Shown here piece after piece: positions 22,313 to 33,734 of a DNA stretch of 64,000 nt. A program made the translations under genes and the position numbers. Under the pieces are notes generated by a model. That model was not told the DNA's origin and made no database searches. It was given only the letters and a program-made list of their open reading frames with translations. Source of the stretch: Cryptomeria japonica (lineage: Eukaryota; Streptophyta; Pinopsida; Cupressales; Cupressaceae); contig NC_081415.1 of the NCBI RefSeq assembly GCF_030272615.1, forward strand, positions 370,765,667-370,829,666, given 5' to 3'. Position 1 is the stretch's first letter. Each line of letters opens with the position of its first letter.

Positions 22313-23234
22313 CATTTTGAAAAGACACGTCTTTTCATATTTGGCTCTTGCTCTCATATATATGTGAGAAAGGCTTTTTGTAATATGGTAACAAGTTAGA
22401 ATAGGAACAAGATAGCAATGTATGCCAACCTGTAAGTTCTCTGTTATACAAATTCTGATGGAATACATGCTATGATCAGTTGTTTTTCTTTGCGTATGTG
22501 TTGTGGATTATTTCATTTTGTTTTGGTGATCGCTTGTGATATTATCTAAAGAGATAAGGTTATTCATATTCTTGGATTGAAATTTATGTTATATGTTATA
22601 AAGTTGAAATAAAAGTTGTGCTTGCAAATTGTAATTGTTCTTCGCAGTGCTTACTTGAATGGTCCCTTAAAGGTAGGGTTAAATTCGTTCAAGCGACTTA
22701 TGATATAAGCATTCAATTGATCTCAAAAGATATAATAACTGACAGGTCCATAAAGGGGTGGGTTAAAAAGCTGTCTCACAGGTTCGCATAATAAGTCCTA
22801 AAGAAAATATAATGACTCTGTAGCCCAAACAACGAAGAAGGCACTGGTTATTTACAGATTACACTTATCACCGTATTCGTCATATGTCATTTTAAAAAAA
22901 GCAATAGGAGTAACTAAGAAACATAGATCGAATAGCTTCTACAACAACAATCTTGAACTCATCTGCTATATCTCCATCCTAGGAATCTATGCCATCTTCA
23001 GATAGGAGGGAACCAGATCAAGACACTTAATCTGCTATAAAAAGCAGCAGTCATTAAGAACGGCTGGTGAATAGGTACACCTGCCTAGGTCCTGCAGAGC
23101 CTGAAGTGAGAGAGTTAACAACTAAAAAGGTTCACTCTATATGTTGGCCAAGTCAATTGGAGGGTTTGATCATAGGAGTTGGCATTTCCTTAGAACCTAT
23201 CCAATTTGTTGATTTGAGACCCAACACAAGCTAT

Positions 23235-24566
23235 GGAGTAATGAAGTATCTCTCAGCTTCCCAAGGTTGGTCCCATGGTTCTCTATCTTACAATGTCCCT
23301 CAAACCAATGTTTTTGCTCTCAGATCACTGAGCAAAACGGTTTAGGGATGGCAAATGCAAGAACGAGGGATGCTTTTGATAGATTTTAGAATGAAATGCA
23401 TCCTGAGCTATGCATGATTCTAGAAATGTAATAAACTAACTATAAGATGACAAGGTTAGTATGAGTACTATCCTAAAATGATATATTTAGTCTATGATTG
23501 AGCTAAAATGATAAAGAAATTATTCTAAACATGCATATTTAGACTAATTCCTGATTAAAAGAGAGGCTAAAATGATGAGCATAAAATGTTATGAAAGCTT
23601 GAATGTATTTGAGCATAAGTGTGATACTACAAATTTGGAGGATATTTAAAATGGAGGAATGAGAGCTCTATTTATAGCAAAAACAGGGCAATGGATGGTC
23701 AGGATTGAAAGAGTTGATCAAGGGTTGAGTTTGAAAGTTGGGGATCCATGTTTGCAATTTGCACCAATGAAATGGTGACAAGTGTCAACATAGGGTTGGG
23801 TTGAGAGAAGGGGTTGGAGGCATTAAATGCCTGAGAAGACCTTATGGTTATCTAGAGGGTAAGGGTCAAGCTTAAGTTAAGATTACCCATTGGATTAAGA
23901 GTTAATCCAATTATAAACTCTTGTGCAAATGATTAAGAGATAATCATGGTCAAAGCATTAAAGGCTTGATGAGACCCTTGGGTTGGATGAAGGTTAAGTT
24001 AGGCAAAAAGTCTCTAACCATGTAAGCGGGTTGAATTAACCATTAATGGTTTGGGAGACTTTGGAAAATTAAGTGGTTGAAGACTTGAAGCCTTTAATGG
24101 TTATCAAAGACTTTAAGGTTTTGAGAAGTGACTTCCCTTTGCTTAGGGATGTGACAAAGTTTAGAAGATGGGTTAGGCTAATTAGAAACGATTAGAAGAG
24201 TCTAGAAGAAATTAGAAATAGGTTTAGGAAGGCAAGTGGGAGATGTAGGAAAATGCAAGTGGATGGAGGGATAATAGGATTTAATTGAATTTAATGAATT
24301 TCATTCAATTTGGTTGTAATTAAATAAATTAGATTTATTTAATTTAGGATAACTATTTAATTAAATTTGAATTTAATTAAAAGTGGATAGGGGGGATTTA
24401 ATTGAATAAAATGATTTATTCATTAAATGGTTATAGTGAATTTAATTGAGTAATTTTCTTAATTAAATAGAGGAATGCGGATAATTTAATTAAATTGGAT
24501 TTAATTAAATAGAGAAATGAACATAAATTATTCATTTAGGAATATGGTCATTTTTATACATCTACA
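23235..24566. repeat. Solo LTR E, right piece
   Basis: Continues the E piece at 6683-6779. AT-rich, no open frame. A TATA-like CTATTTATAGC lies near 23668 and alternating TTTAATTAAAT stretches at 24280-24540. Ends ATACATCTACA directly before the ATTGG duplication. Confidence 0.7.
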
Positions 24567-24571
24567 ATTGG

Positions 24572-24826
24572 TATTTTGTATGAACTTGATTTTTGTAACT
24601 TTGGCATTTGATGTCAAAGGGGCAGAGATATCTATGGAAAAACACATTATCTTTTGAGGAGAGATTGGTATTGAAAATAAATCTTTGGATAAACACATGT
24701 TGCTCCCAGGGGGAGAAATTGTTGTTTAAAGGAGATTGTTGGTTTTTTTTTGGTATTTGGCATTTCTGTTTTGGCACTTTGATGGTTTTTCCATCTTGTG
24801 TTGCCATCAATGCCAAAGGGGGAGAT
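24572..24826 (+). other. Element A 3' untranslated part with polypurine tracts
   Basis: Continues A after the solo LTR. Four purine tracts can be seen: TGTCAAAGGGGC (24612), CAGGGGGAGAAA (24707), TAAAGGAGATTGTTGG (24727) and the terminal GCCAAAGGGGGAGA (24812-24825) next to the LTR. The third even copies the PPT/LTR junction wording. Multiple PPTs are described for Sireviruses (family knowledge). Confidence 0.75.
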
Positions 24827-25909
24827 TGTTGGTATTTTGGTATGGTTTTGTCATTGATGTCAACACCTACTGAAACACTAGCACTTTGGAGATCCAGCAA
24901 CATACACCGGCAAGCAAGTAACTATTGCACAGTTACTGGTATATGGTTCACCGACAGGATATAATGTTCATCGGCACTTGGAATGATATGGAAGACACTT
25001 GGTAATGTCGAAGACATTGTATGGACACTTTGTTTTGAAGAATTAATCATTGGTATATTCATATTTGCATATTTGCTTTTACCGACAAATAGGTCCAGGG
25101 TTATCTAGGTTTACACCGACAGGTTTATCTTTTTCAGATCAGCATGGCACGCTATAGAGATGATTTATTATTGTTGTAAATGCATTAAGCCGACATGTTT
25201 AATCAGTTATTGCATCAGATATTATATTGTATGTAAAATGTTTTTTATTATAATATCTTGTAGAGCTGACCTACTAAAATTGGTCTTAGGGTATGGTATA
25301 AATGTAAGATCTTATTTGTAAGATTGAGTGTGGAATGCGAAGAAGAATTGTGTGAAGGTATATGCGAAATTAAGTAGAGGTATACATGAAGACATCATTT
25401 GAAGGTGAAGCTAGGTTTTTGTAGAAGCATATCAGCATTACATCGGTACTGAATCTAGCATATGAAGATGCTATTTTGTGCAGTACTTTCTTATTGGATT
25501 TAACCATCCAACTGTAGTCAGTGTGACTCTCACTTTGTGATTGAGCAGTGAGCTCTAGGCTATTGGCCTTTTTGCATGTGCAGACCCCATTTATGTACAC
25601 TTACTATCTACAGTAGTATCATCTGATTGTGGGTAAGGTTTCCCATCATGGTTTTTCCCCTTACAAGGTTTCCATGTACAAATATTGGTGTTATGTGTTG
25701 TGGATGACTCTATGTTTATGTTTCATGCATTAATCTCTACCAGTATAGCAATTTACTGTTAACATTTTCTACCGGCACACTTAACTAGTTTACCGGTATT
25801 AAGCACTAAGTTGGTTAATTGGTTTTTGGTTTAAATTTATTAGACAACTGATTCACACCCCCCCCCCCCCCCCCCCCCTCCCCCTCTCAGTTGTCTCTGG
25901 GACCTAACA
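24827..25909 (+). repeat. Element A 3' LTR (1083 bp)
   Basis: Pair of 1284-2360, TG...CA, followed by ATGAA. Differences from the 5' LTR are mostly transitions (for example CCGGC/CCGAC). Its terminal poly(C) run is of different length, and its double-stem motif has ATGG/CCAT. Confidence 0.93.
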
Positions 25910-25914
25910 ATGAA

Positions 25915-26499
25915 TTCATTTAGAAGTTTTGTTTTTTTAAGTATTTAGTCCTTGTTATAAGATTTCCAAACAGTATAATTTTTAATATATTTAATTTCAT
26001 TAGTATATTTTTATTTTATTTCTCATGAATGTAGGTTTTTCATCGAACATGAAATTCTTTGTTCAATGCATTGGAAAAAATAGTTAACCAATTTTTAAAA
26101 ATTCTGAAAAATATCTATGCACTAGGTATTGATGTCTTATTTCTAACAAAAAACATAAAATTGAATTTTGATATATATAGAACAAGTTATGTGTTCAAAA
26201 GTACATCTACATCTAAATAATAACTAGTCAGACTTCAAAACTTAATAAAATGAAAAATATTCAACGTATTACTATCAAACCAACTGCATGCCCTGGATAT
26301 TGACGTTACAAACCAGAACTCAAAAGAATAAAGTTTTTATCATTTATAGAAAAGTTATGTGTTTTGGGATGCACATCACTCTTAAAAATGCTATTCGTTG
26401 TAAAAAAAACTATTTTTTGAGGGAGATGGAAAAATCAATAAAATTTTATTATAAAAAAAATGAAAAAAATATATTTAGAATCTACAAACGAGATGTTAT
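25915..26499. other. AT-rich spacer
   Basis: No gene, LTR or clear repeat seen. Long A/T runs only. Confidence 0.5.
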
Positions 26500-27781
26500 A
26501 AATCCCTAGTTTACATAATCTCCAAATTATTAACGGTTTAAAAGTTATAGGTGTCGGAAAGTGAAGGTTTTTTTCAAAATGTTCATCTAAGTGTCAAAGT
26601 TGGTCAAAAAGTGGGAACCAATATTGTGAGTTAACCCAACAGAAACCTGCACAGACGCGAAAAAAGAACTCAGAGACATGATTCCAGAAATCTATGATCT
26701 GCAAAACTGACTGAAAAACCTACGAAACAAAAACATAACAAAAAGCAACACAAACGCAAAAATAAATAAAAAATGTGATTAGATGTGTCATAGGCACGAC
26801 TTTAGGATAACGAATTAGCAAAAACAATAGGAAATAAAAAATGCAGAAAGAATAGTCGTAGACGCGGAAAGAAAACACAAACGTGATTAGATCTGTTGCA
26901 GATGGAGAAAAACGCAGAATCGTTGCAATGTCAAACCTGCAAGTTTTAAAAACACAAAATCTGCAAACAAGATGTCAAAATAAAAAGGGACAAGTGTCCC
27001 ACTGGGCGTGCCAAAATGTATATGATGAAAATGGATTAATGGAAACAACAATATTGAAAGACTAACAAAGATCAACCACAAGACCCTAGCCTAACAATGA
27101 AAATGATCCACCATACACAAATGAAGATACCTAAGACCATGCAAAAAACAAAATAAACCAAGATATACCATTCACATGTCTAGTAGGGTTTCAATCTCCA
27201 TTTATTCATATCTCCATTGATCTTGTTTGATATATTTGCTCTCAAATTTTATGTGTGCACTAGAGCTCAACAAAGAATGGATTGTGGTTGATAGTTTGAT
27301 CGTAAGAAGGCTTGATTGACGCAATCATTAGGGTTGATAATGAAAAGGGCATCCTCTTATATAGAGAACATTGTAAGAAATGGAGGGATAAGATTAAGAG
27401 GTGTAAAGATAAATGGTCGACTAGGATTAAAGGGTAGGTAGAGGAAATAATTAAATGATAAAGGGGGTAGGCAATAGAAGAATTAAGAGATGAATGACAT
27501 GTGTCATGGGTAGAAAAGGCTAATGAATTAATTATATACATAAAAAATTATTTAATTAATAGAGGAAGTGGGATCAATTAAATAAATAAAATATTTATTT
27601 ATTTAAGAAAAGGACAATTTAAATAAATAAAAGCATTTATTTAAATGAGAAAAGACTTAGAAGAGGATTAATGAATTAATCAAATAAATAAAGATTTATT
27701 TAATTAATAGAAGACTTAGGATAAAATAATAAAATAAATAAACGATTATTTAATTAAACAAGACAATTTTAGGTGTCTACA
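26500..27781. repeat. LTR-like remnant ending GGTGTCTACA
   Basis: Ends TTTTAGGTGTCTACA at 27781 and has a TATA-like TTATATAGAG near 27356, with AT-rich TTTATTTAATTAA blocks before the end as in solo LTR E. The left end and target duplication could not be found, so only an old LTR fragment can be proposed. Confidence 0.35.
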
Positions 27782-29526
27782 ATATGCTATAAGCACCTTT
27801 CTTCCTATGAGTTTAAGGGGGTTGGTTCATTGTTTTAATTTTTCCAAATTATCGCCAAGAGCTCCCATTCTCTTTCCCTAGATCCCAACACAAATTTAGT
27901 AAATCATCTCTAAAAAATCAAGTCCTCTCTAAAAAAAATCAAGTCATCTCTAAATATACAGCCCCCACCTACATTGTTTTTCCATAGATGACTCTATTTA
28001 TAAGCTTCAAATATTCTCTTACTTTCTAGGTAATCTCCAATTTCTCCACAACTACTATATTCTTGCCTTTTTGTGTCATCAAGGAAGATGACCCACTATT
28101 GTAGAAGAAAGTGGACGTTGGAGCTCTTAAGAGTAGAAGCCAACATAGAGAGCACATAGAAGATTTTATTTACATAAGTTCCATTACTTACTTTGTTTTT
28201 GTTTTTTTAAGTTTTTTGTTTACTTAATAATTAGAAAACCTCTTTTTGCCCAAAAAATAATAATTGCCTATATTTTCATGGTTTAATTTATTTATTTTTT
28301 CGTATTTTCAATAGATTTAAATTTAAAGTAGTTTCATTGCATTTATTTGTGTACAATAGATCTCAATAAAAATGAAATACAAAAATAGAACAATTAATTG
28401 TATTATAGATATTTATAATTACATTTTATAAAAAATTCTACATGTAATTAATTAGATAACATTTAAAGTTTGAAAAATACAAAAAAATAAAGTAGTTACT
28501 TTTGAGTGCATATACTTTAGTTTCTTTTAAAAACACCATCATAACTTGAAAATGACAAAAAGAAAGCCCTTTATCAAAAACGACGCACATAAAAATCAAC
28601 AAGCAACTCAAATACTCAAATACCAGATGAGCTCAACATTTCAATATTCAAACATCAAATGAGATCAAAATCTCAACCAATTTGACAAATGATTACAAAA
28701 GAAGAAAAACTAATTATATATATATATATCTTAGTATTCCTCCCTCGTCACTTGATATTTATTCTTAAGAGAAAATCAGATTGCAATAGTGTTACATTAA
28801 ATTTGAATCTGCTAATTAGACCTCCCTGAATAGAACTCCTTACTTTTCTCATTCCATACAAACCATGACCTTACTTGCACACGACCTCTCCATTACTCTT
28901 CACAATTTTTTTTGCATTGTTAACTTACCTTCATCTCTTCTTCTTCTTCTTACACCCCCTTTGGAGTCTATTCCATCTTCTATGCATAGCACACAACTCA
29001 TCAATTTAAAAAAAAAAAATCTCTTTTATATTATGCGCTACTCTCCAATCTATCGTTCATTCCCATTTTTTCATGCTTTTTCTTCTTTAATTCAACTTGT
29101 TTTTATTTGAACTCCTTGTGGTCTCTCTTATTTTCTTCTTCTACGCACACCTCTAGGGGAAGAGCACCAGTAGCCGTCATAGCTAACTTTGCGCACCCAC
29201 AGATCCTAAACGATATATCAAATTTTGATTTTTTTTTTTTGGTTGTCTTCGTATGCGACTTAACTTCTTAAACCTATTGATTTGGCTTCTGGGTAGTAAT
29301 GATTTGATCTCTATGGGTCATTATGCGTCGAAACGTCAAAAAGTGGTCATTTCAAAGTGTCGACCGATACTTGAATGCATTTGCGCCAATACCCGCACAC
29401 CAAAACACCATTATCCATTTGTAAAATACCTAAAAGCTAATATATTTTTCACCTTTTTATAAAAAATAATTAACCTAAAAAAATTATGACATGCATATAA
29501 TTAAAAATAATGATAAATGTAAGCAA
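27782..29526. other. AT-rich spacer, no gene seen
   Basis: Contains a short (TA)n near 28715 and several poly(A)/poly(T) runs. Open frames here are short, unlike any family I know, and not convincing. Confidence 0.5.
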
Positions 29527-29698
29527 GTTTAAAATGGGTGGTCAAAAAACATGTTGACCACCCATAACCCCCTTCCTACGGAGGTATGGTGGCCCCACGT
29601 GGCACGAACTCCTGCTATCTTTTTTGCCCTAAAAACTTAGGGAAATAAAATGTTTCCCTAACATTTACACTTGCAAGTTAGGAAATTTTTTTACCTCC

Positions 29699-29768
29699 AT
29701 CGGCGGCGTCCTCTGCAACCTCGGCCTTCGGCGACCTCCTCCGTCGGCAGCCTCCTCCGCAACCTCGG
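29699..29768. repeat. GC-rich CCTCGGC/CCTCCGTCGGC patch
   Basis: A short degenerate tandem of CCTCCGTCGGC-like and CAACCTCGGC words in otherwise very AT-rich DNA, just before the 123-bp array. Confidence 0.55.
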
Positions 29769-31866
29769 CTCCCAGGTAATGATAGCTCATCCATATTGCA
29801 TATTAGATGTCCAATGAGGGTTTTGCTCCTTCGCAGCTACATTATGCTTTGTCTATTGCATATTGGATGTACAATGATGGTTTTGCTCCTTCGCAGCTAC
29901 ATTATGCTTTGTATGCTTTGTTAAATGGCGTTTCTCTGTTTATATTGCTGAAATCATTACAGTTAATGCGAAAAAAATTGATTATTGTTCATAATAGTTT
30001 AAAACCCCTTCATTATTTATCATTTCCTTTTATGGGTGCATTGTTAAATGGTGTCTCTCTATTTATAATGCCGAAATCATTACAGTGAATGCGAAAAAGT
30101 TTGATTATTGTTTATAATTGTTCGAAACCCCTTCATTATTTATTATGTTCTTTTATGGGTACGCTGTTAAATGGTGTCTCTCTGTATATAATGCCGAAAT
30201 CATTATAGTGAATGCGAAAAAAATTGATTATTGTTTATAATTGTTCGAAACCCCTTCCTTATTTATAATTTTCTTTTATGGGTACGCTGTTAAATGGTGT
30301 CTCTCTATTTATAATGCCAAAATCATTACAGTGAATGTGGATAAAAATTATTATTGTTCATAATTGTTCGAAACCCCTTCATTATTTATCATTTTCTTTT
30401 ATGGCTGCGTTGTTAAACACCGTCTCTTTGTTTATAATGCCGAAATCATTATAGTGAATGCGGAAAAAATTGATTATTGTTCATAATAGTTCAAAATCCC
30501 TTCATTAATTATCATTTCCTTTTATGGGTGGGCTGTTAAATGGTGTCTCTCTGTTGATAATGCCGAAATCATTAGAGTAAATGTGAACAAAATTGATTAT
30601 TGTTCATAATAGTTCGAAACCCCTTCATTATTTATCGTTTCCTTTTATGGGTGGGCTGTTAAATTGTGTCTCTCTGTTTATAATGCCGAAATCATTACAG
30701 TGCCTACAAAAATTATTGATTATTGTTCATAATAATTCGAAACCCCTTCATTATTTATCATTTCCTTTTATGGGTGGGTTGTTAAATGGTGTCTCTTTGT
30801 TTATAATGCCGAAATCATTACAGTGACTGCGAAAATAATTGATTGTTGTTTATAATTGTTCGAAACCCCTTCATTTTTTATCATTTCTTTTTATGGGTGC
30901 GTTGTTAAATGGCGTGTCTTTGTTTGTAACGTAGAAATCAGTACAGTGAATGCGAAAATAATTGATTATATTTCATAATTGTTCAAAACCCCTTCATTAT
31001 TTATCATTTTCTTGTATGGGTGCGTTGTGAAATGGTCTCTCTGTTTATAATGTTGAAATCATTACAGTGCATGCGAAAATAATTGATTATTGTTCATAAT
31101 AGTTTGAAACCCCTTCATTATTTATCGTTTCCTTTTATGGGTGGGCTGTTAAATTGTGTCTCTTTGTTTATAATGCCGAAATCATTATAGTGCCTGCGAA
31201 AATTATTGATTATTGTTCATAATAATTTGAAACCCCTTCATTATTTATCGTTTCCTTTTATGGGTGGGCTGTTAAGTGGTGTCTCTCTGTTTATAATGCT
31301 GAAATCATTACAGTGACTGCGAAAATAATTGATTGTTGTTTATAATTGTTCGAAACCCCTTCATTTTTTATCATTTCTTTTTATGTGTGCATTGTTAAAT
31401 GACGTGTCTTTGTTTGTAATGCAGAAATCAGTACAGTGAATGCGAAAATAATTGATTATAGTTCATAATTGTTCAAAACCCCTTCATTATTTATCATTTC
31501 CTTGTATGGGTACATTGTTAAATGGTCTCTCTGTTTATAATGCCAAAATCATTACAGTGCATGTGAAAATAATTGACTATTGTTCATAATTGTTTGAAAC
31601 CCCTTCATTATTTATCATTTCCTTTTATGGCTGTGTTGTTAAACGCTGTCTCTCTGTTTATAATGTTGAAATCATTATAGTGAATGTGAAAATAATTTAT
31701 TATTGTTCATAATTGTTTGAAACCCCTTCATTATTTATCATTTTCTTTTATGGTTGCGTTGTTAAATGTTGGCTCTTTGTTTATACTCTCAAAATCATTA
31801 CAGTGAATGCGGAAATAAATGGACTATTGTTCATAATTGTTCAAAACCCCTTTATTATTTAGCATT

Positions 31867-31888
31867 ACACACACACACACACACACAC

Positions 31889-31925
<37 letters not shown>
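31867..31925. repeat. (AC)n/(TG)n microsatellite
   Basis: An AC run directly followed by a TG run, so the strand can fold on itself. It sits inside a 123-bp unit after TTATTTAGCATT. Confidence 0.9.
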
Positions 31926-31929
<4 letters not shown>

Positions 31930-32176
31930 TAAATGGTTAATGGGTGTGCTGTTAAATGGCGTCTCTTTGTTTATAATGCTGAAATCATTACAGTGAATGC
32001 GAAAATAATTGATTATTATTCATAATTGTTTGAAACCCCTTCATTATTTATCATTTTCTTTTATGGCTGCATTGTTAAATGTTGTCTCTCTATTTATATT
32101 GTCGAAATCATTACAGTGAATGCGGAAAAAAATGGACTATTGTTCATAATTGTTCAAAACTCCTTTAATATTTACC

Positions 32177-32179
<3 letters not shown>

Positions 32180-32214
<35 letters not shown>

Positions 32215-32246
32215 TATGTGTGTGTGTGTGTGTGTGCGTGCGTGCT
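32180..32246. repeat. (AC)n/(TG)n microsatellite
   Basis: Same design and same place in the unit as the one at 31867-31925, with AAATA between the AC and TG runs. Confidence 0.9.
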
Positions 32247-32376
32247 GTTAAATGGTTAATGGGTGTGCTGTTTAATGGTGTCTCTCTATTTATAATGCCG
32301 AAATCATTACAGAGAATGCAAAAAAGATTGATTTTTGTTCATAATTATTCGAAACCCCTTCATTATTTTTCATTAC

Positions 32377-32620
32377 ATATATACAGATATACACATACAC
32401 ACACATATGTGTGTGTGTACACGTGGCACAAACTCCCACTATCCTTTTCGCCCTAAAAACTTAGGGAAATGAAGATTTTTGTGGCATTTTCATTGTTTGC
32501 TCTAACTTCAATTTGTTAATATATTCACTGTAAATAATATTATCAGGAATACCATGTAGTACTTCCATTAAATTTCATATGAGAAATACAATAACATCAT
32601 TCAACCATTTACTCATTTTA
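32377..32620 (+). repeat. Left arm of long inverted repeat
   Basis: From the microsatellite and CACAAACTCC(C)ACTATCC to CATTCAACCATTTACTCATTT. It is inverted at 36296-36500, with an intervening loop of about 3.7 kb. Confidence 0.65.
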
Positions 32621-32639
32621 TTTTTAGCTATATGGTTAT

Positions 32640-33084
32640 TGTCTATATTATCATGCATACAGAAATAGAGACACAATACCATTTTATTTTGTTCAATGAT
32701 GAGTTACGGAAATAGATTTGTTTTTCATCATTTATCTCAATGGCATTGAGGGGTTAATTTCAATGATCTCTGTTTGTATATATATTTATACGGTAGCATT
32801 TTTTGTTGTTGTTGAAAGATGTTCAATGATGTAATTGTTCTCTATCTAGTAGAATATCAACAATATCCAATTTTCAATCACATCACAGTTCACTATCTCA
32901 TGCTTCTAGTTTCTCTCCTTGTTATATAATGTTTCATGTTTTGTACCTATGTCTATGTGTCTATATATATATATATATACACACAGACACACAACACAGT
33001 TACATACTTATAACTCTTGCATGGCTCTTTTGAGTTCTCTGGCTATATAGTTAATGTTATATAATGTTTCAAGTTTTGTACCTA

Positions 33085-33134
<50 letters not shown>

Positions 33135-33540
33135 CACATCACAATTACATACTTACAACTCCTGCATGGCTTTTTTGAGTTCTCCGGCTATATGGTTATT
33201 GTCTATATTATCATGCATACACAAATAGAGACACAATACCATTTTATTTTGTTGAAAGATGTTCAATGATGAGTTACAGAAATAGATTTGTTTTTCATCA
33301 TTTCTCTCAATGGCATTGAGGGTTTTATTTCAATGATCTATCTCTCTTTATATATTTATACGGTACCATTTATTTTTTGAAAATCATGTTCAATGATAGA
33401 ATTGTTCACTATCTAATAGAACATCAACAATATCCAGTTTTCAATCACATCACAATTACATATTTTGTTCCTGCATCTCATGCTTTTAGTTTGTCTCCTT
33501 GTTATATACACTTTCAAGTTCTCTGCCTAAATGGTTATTG
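32640..33540 (+). repeat. Direct duplication of a ~350-400-bp segment
   Basis: The segment starting GGTTATTGTCTATATTATCA at about 32634 (through ACAATATCCAATTTTCAATCA near 32878) recurs at about 33194-33450 with scattered changes. A (TG)n tract lies between the copies. Confidence 0.65.
33087..33130. repeat. (TG)n microsatellite
   Basis: About 22 uninterrupted TG repeats between the two copies of the duplicated segment. Confidence 0.9.
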
Positions 33541-33690
33541 TCCATATATATGTAACTATTACATATATATACACACATATACATATATATGTATATGTAT
33601 ATATATACATGTGTACATGTATGTACATATACATGTATATGTATACATATACATGATGTATATGTATATATATACATGTATATGTATACA
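33541..33690. repeat. TA/CA/TG purine-pyrimidine alternation
   Basis: Mixed TATACA, TATATG and TACATG repeats over about 150 bp; strictly alternating stretches can form hairpins or cruciforms. Confidence 0.75.
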
Positions 33691-33734
33691 TGAAGAAACA
33701 CACAATAGCATAATATATTCTATAATTGATGCGA

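Larger units (their letters stand above)
6780..23226 (+). mobile_element. Element F: Ty3/Gypsy (Tat-like) with giant ORF-bearing LTRs
   Basis: Bounded by 4865-bp and 4970-bp direct repeats starting TGAACATTATG and ending ACCCAACA. They are flanked by an 8-bp direct repeat CAAGCTAT (6772-6779 and 23227-23234) instead of the usual 5 bp. The PBS TGGCGACTCTGCTGGGGA suits a tRNA-Arg type primer, as in Tat/Ogre elements (inference). Domain order in the 6.3-kb coding part is gag, protease, extra RNase H, RT, degenerate RNase H, integrase. Each LTR carries a roughly 1050-codon reading frame. Seven stops and one frameshift break the internal polyprotein. The LTRs differ by about 3 percent in the stretch compared, so F inserted after A and E. 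Confidence 0.9.
18257..23226 (+). repeat. Element F 3' LTR (4970 bp)
   Basis: Pair of 6780-11644, ending ACCCAACA, followed by the 8-bp repeat CAAGCTAT. It keeps about 108 bp at 22296-22403 missing from the 5' LTR. This copy of the LTR reading frame has fewer stops than the 5' copy. Confidence 0.9.
6683..24566. mobile_element. Solo LTR E, split by element F
   Basis: The two pieces, 6683-6779 (starting TGTATGCGGG) and 23235-24566 (ending CATCTACA), join into one LTR-like unit of about 1.43 kb. It has TG...CA ends and a perfect 5-bp duplication ATTGG at 6678-6682 and 24567-24571. No internal coding region is left, so it is read as a solo LTR produced by LTR-LTR recombination. The right piece carries a TATA-like CTATTTATAG near 23668. 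Family unknown; similar TCTACA ends occur in the remnants at 27781 and 40685. Confidence 0.75.
1284..25909 (+). mobile_element. Element A: Copia (Sirevirus-like) LTR retrotransposon, nested
   Basis: Bounded by two LTRs beginning TGTTGG and ending TAACA, with a perfect 5-bp target duplication ATGAA at 1279-1283 and 25910-25914. The PBS after the left LTR matches initiator tRNA-Met, and the PPT before the right LTR reads CCAAAGGGGGAGA. Domain order is gag, protease, integrase, RT, RNase H, so it is Ty1/Copia. Several polypurine tracts upstream of the 3' LTR resemble the Sirevirus arrangement (inference). Solo LTR E and Gypsy element F sit inside it between 6683 and 24566. Without them A would be roughly 6.7 kb. 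LTR-LTR divergence by eye is about 5 percent over the first 400 bp, so A is older than F (about 3 percent). Confidence 0.93.
29905..32370 (+). repeat. Tandem array of ~123-bp unit
   Basis: About twenty copies. Each carries TTAAATGG-TGTCTCTCTG, TTTATAATGCCGAAATCATT, ACAGTGAATGCGAAAA, and CGAAACCCCTTCATTATTTA. Start-to-start spacing is near 123 bp: for instance the AAACCCC word at 30125, 30248, 30371, 30617, 30740, 30863, 30985, 31107, 31231, 31353 and 31476. Units from about 30594 and about 31084 repeat as groups of four (see finding). Open frames here reflect the repeat. Confidence 0.85.

Noticed and set aside
28865-29110. 81-codon frame
   Set aside because: Hydrophobic low-complexity translation of CT-rich DNA, no homologous look and no context.
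29807-30826. Repeated frames of about 77-93 codons in the tandem array
   Set aside because: Shadows of the 123-bp unit, whose length is a multiple of three; no start or codon signal beyond the repeat.
29905-32370. Tandem array as CRISPR
   Set aside because: Units are contiguous 123-bp copies without unique spacers, and the DNA is plant nuclear.
31766-32456. Frames encoding Thr-His or Cys-Val runs
   Set aside because: Translations of AC/TG microsatellites.
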